From an uncultured Lachnospiraceae bacterium (GTDB lineage Bacteria > Bacillota > Clostridia > Lachnospirales > Lachnospiraceae): a DNA stretch of 6,726 nucleotides. Made by a program: the position numbers and the translations under genes. The stretch spans positions 84,237 through 90,962 of the forward strand of contig CAJUMC010000006.1 of NCBI GenBank assembly GCA_910587085.1, given 5' to 3'. Below the pieces are notes generated by a model that saw only the letters and a list, made by a program, of their open reading frames with translations, ran no database searches and was not told where the DNA came from. Of this stretch, positions 5,369 to 6,726 are shown in pieces; within the stretch, counting starts at the first letter, position 1, and each line of letters starts with the position of its first letter.

Positions 5369-6726
5369 TTACTGACCTGCCCGCGGCAGTTCCTTCACAG
5401 CATTCAGTTTTTCAAGCAGATCCTGATCATAAAATTCTGCTCTGTTTCTGTTATAGAATACATTCGTAATATCCCAGAGCACCGGGCACATGCCGCGCGT
5501 ATAGCCGGCTTCGCATACCGCGGTGAGAAAACGGGTGACTGCCCCCTCCTCCTTGTTCTTGGTCGCGCTTCCGTACTCGCCGATAATTACCGGGATTCCC
5601 TTGTCAATATAATGCTCCTTCATCATGTCCATATTTCTGGCAAGCTCCGCATATTCGGCCTCTGTTCCCCAGTCGCGCTGCATCTTTCCCCATTCGGCGT
5701 CCTGGTCAAGAATGGCAAAGGTCGACGGCGTATAATAATGGACCGAAACCGCCATGCGGTTCGCCGGGTCCTGCGGCATGGCAAACAATTCGTCACAGGT
5801 CAGTGCGATATCTGTTCCGTAGCCGGCAATCAGCAGATGACGCTGCTCATTGTTTCCGCCCGAAGCGCGCACGATATCAACAAATTTCTGATTGATTTCA
5901 TTCAGCAGGGCGAAAGCCTCCGTTTTCCCCTGCGGCCCGCCCCATCGGTTCCACAGGCTGTCCCAGCAGCCCTCCTCGTTGAGCGATTCAAACATCAGGC
6001 CGTCGCCGTAATCGCGGAATGCCTCTGTCAGCTGCGTCCATATACGGGTATATTTCGTCATGCACTCTTCTTTTTTGTCCGCCTCGGCAAAGCCGGTCCA
6101 CCAGCCGCCGTCCCAGTGAATATTGAGAATCACATGAAGACCGGAGTCAAGCGCGCTGTTGACAACCGTTTTGACACGCAGCAGATATTTTTCACTGATT
6201 GTGTAATCCTCCTCCATCAGATTCGACCATGCCACCGGGATGCGCAGCACGCCGAATCCGCATTTTGCATAGCCCTCGATAATCTTCGGCGTGATAACCG
6301 GGCTGCCCCAGCCCGTCTCGTAACCGGTTACCGTGGTAGATGTAAAACCGCAGCTTTCAAAGGTATTGCCCAGATTGATTCCAAGTCCCATCTCGTGAAC
6401 GAACTCCATCGTTGTCAGGTCGCGCATCGCAGCAGGCCCGTTCTCCGGCTTTCCTCCAAAGAGCGGTCCGGCAGGATTCGATTCATCTGCTCCCGGTTCG
6501 GTCGGTGCCGGTTTGTCCGTGCCCGGTTCGGTCGGTGCCGGTTCGTCTGCTCCAGGTTCGGTCGGTGCCGGTTCATCTGCTCCCGGTTCGGTCGGCGCCG
6601 GCTTGTCCGTGCCAGGTTCGGTCGGTGCCGGTTCGTCTGCTCCCGGTTCGGTCGGCGCCGGCTTATCCGTGCCCGGTTCGGTCGGCGCCGGCTTGTCCGT
6701 GCCAGGTTCGGTCGGTGCCGGTTCGT
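5369..6726 (-). CDS. GH5-family glycoside hydrolase (cellulase-like), 5' end missing
   Basis: Retaining (beta/alpha)8-barrel glycosidase, probably an extracellular endo-beta-glucanase or related hemicellulase. The frame is open to the window edge, so the true start, signal peptide and any N-terminal module are missing; Met 6427 is internal. The visible N-terminal part is a PAPTEPG-repeat linker (to about 6480), a short Gly/Pro joint, then one GH5 domain reaching almost to the stop. Counting from Met 6427: GLGINLGNTFES (14-25), LRIPVAW with Arg62 (61-67), NIHWDGGWW with His104 (102-110), acid/base Glu151 in FESLNE (146-151), HYYTP with His230 (230-234), nucleophile Glu284 in IIGEYG (281-286), and Trp318 in VLWDI. 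The residue after the acid/base is Glu, where many GH5 enzymes have NEP. The motif pattern resembles GH5_4-like or GH5_37-like enzymes, but I cannot settle subfamily or substrate (glucan, xyloglucan, mannan). No dockerin or binding module follows the domain. Confidence 0.93.
   Translation of the reverse strand, partial: EPAPTEPGTDKPAPTEPGTDKPAPTEPGADEPAPTEPGTDKPAPTEPGADEPAPTEPGADEPAPTEPGTDKPAPTEPGADESNPAGPLFGGKPENGPAAMRDLTTMEFVHEMGLGINLGNTFESCGFTSTTVTGYETGWGSPVITPKIIEGYAKCGFGVLRIPVAWSNLMEEDYTISEKYLLRVKTVVNSALDSGLHVILNIHWDGGWWTGFAEADKKEECMTKYTRIWTQLTEAFRDYGDGLMFESLNEEGCWDSLWNRWGGPQGKTEAFALLNEINQKFVDIVRASGGNNEQRHLLIAGYGTDIALTCDELFAMPQDPANRMAVSVHYYTPSTFAILDQDAEWGKMQRDWGTEAEYAELARNMDMMKEHYIDKGIPVIIGEYGSATKNKEEGAVTRFLTAVCEAGYTRGMCPVLWDITNVFYNRNRAEFYDQDLLEKLNAVKELPRAGQ
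6481..6726 (-). repeat. 30-bp in-frame tandem repeat encoding a PAPTEPG linker
   Basis: Eight complete 30-bp units plus six bases sit head to tail with no indels. Each encodes PAPTEPG followed by either ADE or TDK. In protein order the visible units end TDK, TDK, ADE, TDK, ADE, ADE, TDK, ADE. Apart from the Ala/Thr and Glu/Lys alternation, base differences between units are silent, except the final base where the array exits into Ser. Units 6601-6630 and 6691-6720 are identical. Such Pro/Thr-rich linkers join modules of secreted glycosidases or span the cell wall. The array continues past the window edge. Confidence 0.97.

Noticed and set aside
6481..6726. CRISPR-like 30-bp periodic repeats
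   Set aside because: The units abut with no spacers, keep one reading frame and encode a regular decapeptide linker.

Overview
This window looks like chromosomal DNA from a fairly G+C-rich member of the Bacillota, most likely a Clostridia (Lachnospiraceae-like) gut or rumen bacterium. The reasons are a SpoIID/LytB-family protein, a Gram-positive style type I signal peptidase, strong Shine-Dalgarno sequences, sigma-A-type promoters, a CcpA-type cre match, TTG starts, and a secreted-type GH5 glycosidase with a Pro/Thr/Glu repeat linker. The lineage is inferred from gene style; there is no 16S or other marker. All five genes lie on the minus strand, so transcription runs from high to low coordinates.

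Layout in transcription order: (1) 6726-5369, the 3' part of a GH5 glycoside hydrolase gene. Its visible N-terminal side is a 30-bp/10-residue tandem repeat (PAPTEPG-[A/T]-D-[E/K]) that runs off the window edge. (2) 5368-4982, a 387-bp gap carrying an extended -10 promoter (TGCTATAAT) with a cre-like operator just downstream, in front of galK. (3) 4981-3821, galK, galactokinase. (4) 3820-3650, a leader with alternative hairpins. (5) 3649-2660, galE, UDP-glucose 4-epimerase. (6) 2659-2548, a compact junction in which the strong intrinsic terminator of galE overlaps a near-consensus promoter for the next gene. (7) 2547-1816, signal peptidase I with a long acidic cytoplasmic tail and a TTG start. 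(8) 1815-1655, an AT-rich island with two kinds of short direct repeat and a weak promoter match. (9) 1654-20, a secreted SpoIID/LytB-domain protein with a SPOR-like region, also probably TTG-started.

Functionally the first half concerns carbohydrate use. A secreted polysaccharide hydrolase is followed by two Leloir enzymes, galK apparently under carbon catabolite control; galT is not in the window. The second half concerns the cell envelope: a protein-export peptidase followed by an exported peptidoglycan-acting protein. The 2584-2638 terminator/promoter overlap marks the boundary between the two units. I saw no RNA genes, insertion sequences or CRISPR arrays, and no clearly new multi-gene system. 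The most interesting signals are regulatory: the terminator/promoter overlap, the galK cre site, the galE leader and the repeats upstream of the SpoIID-like gene.
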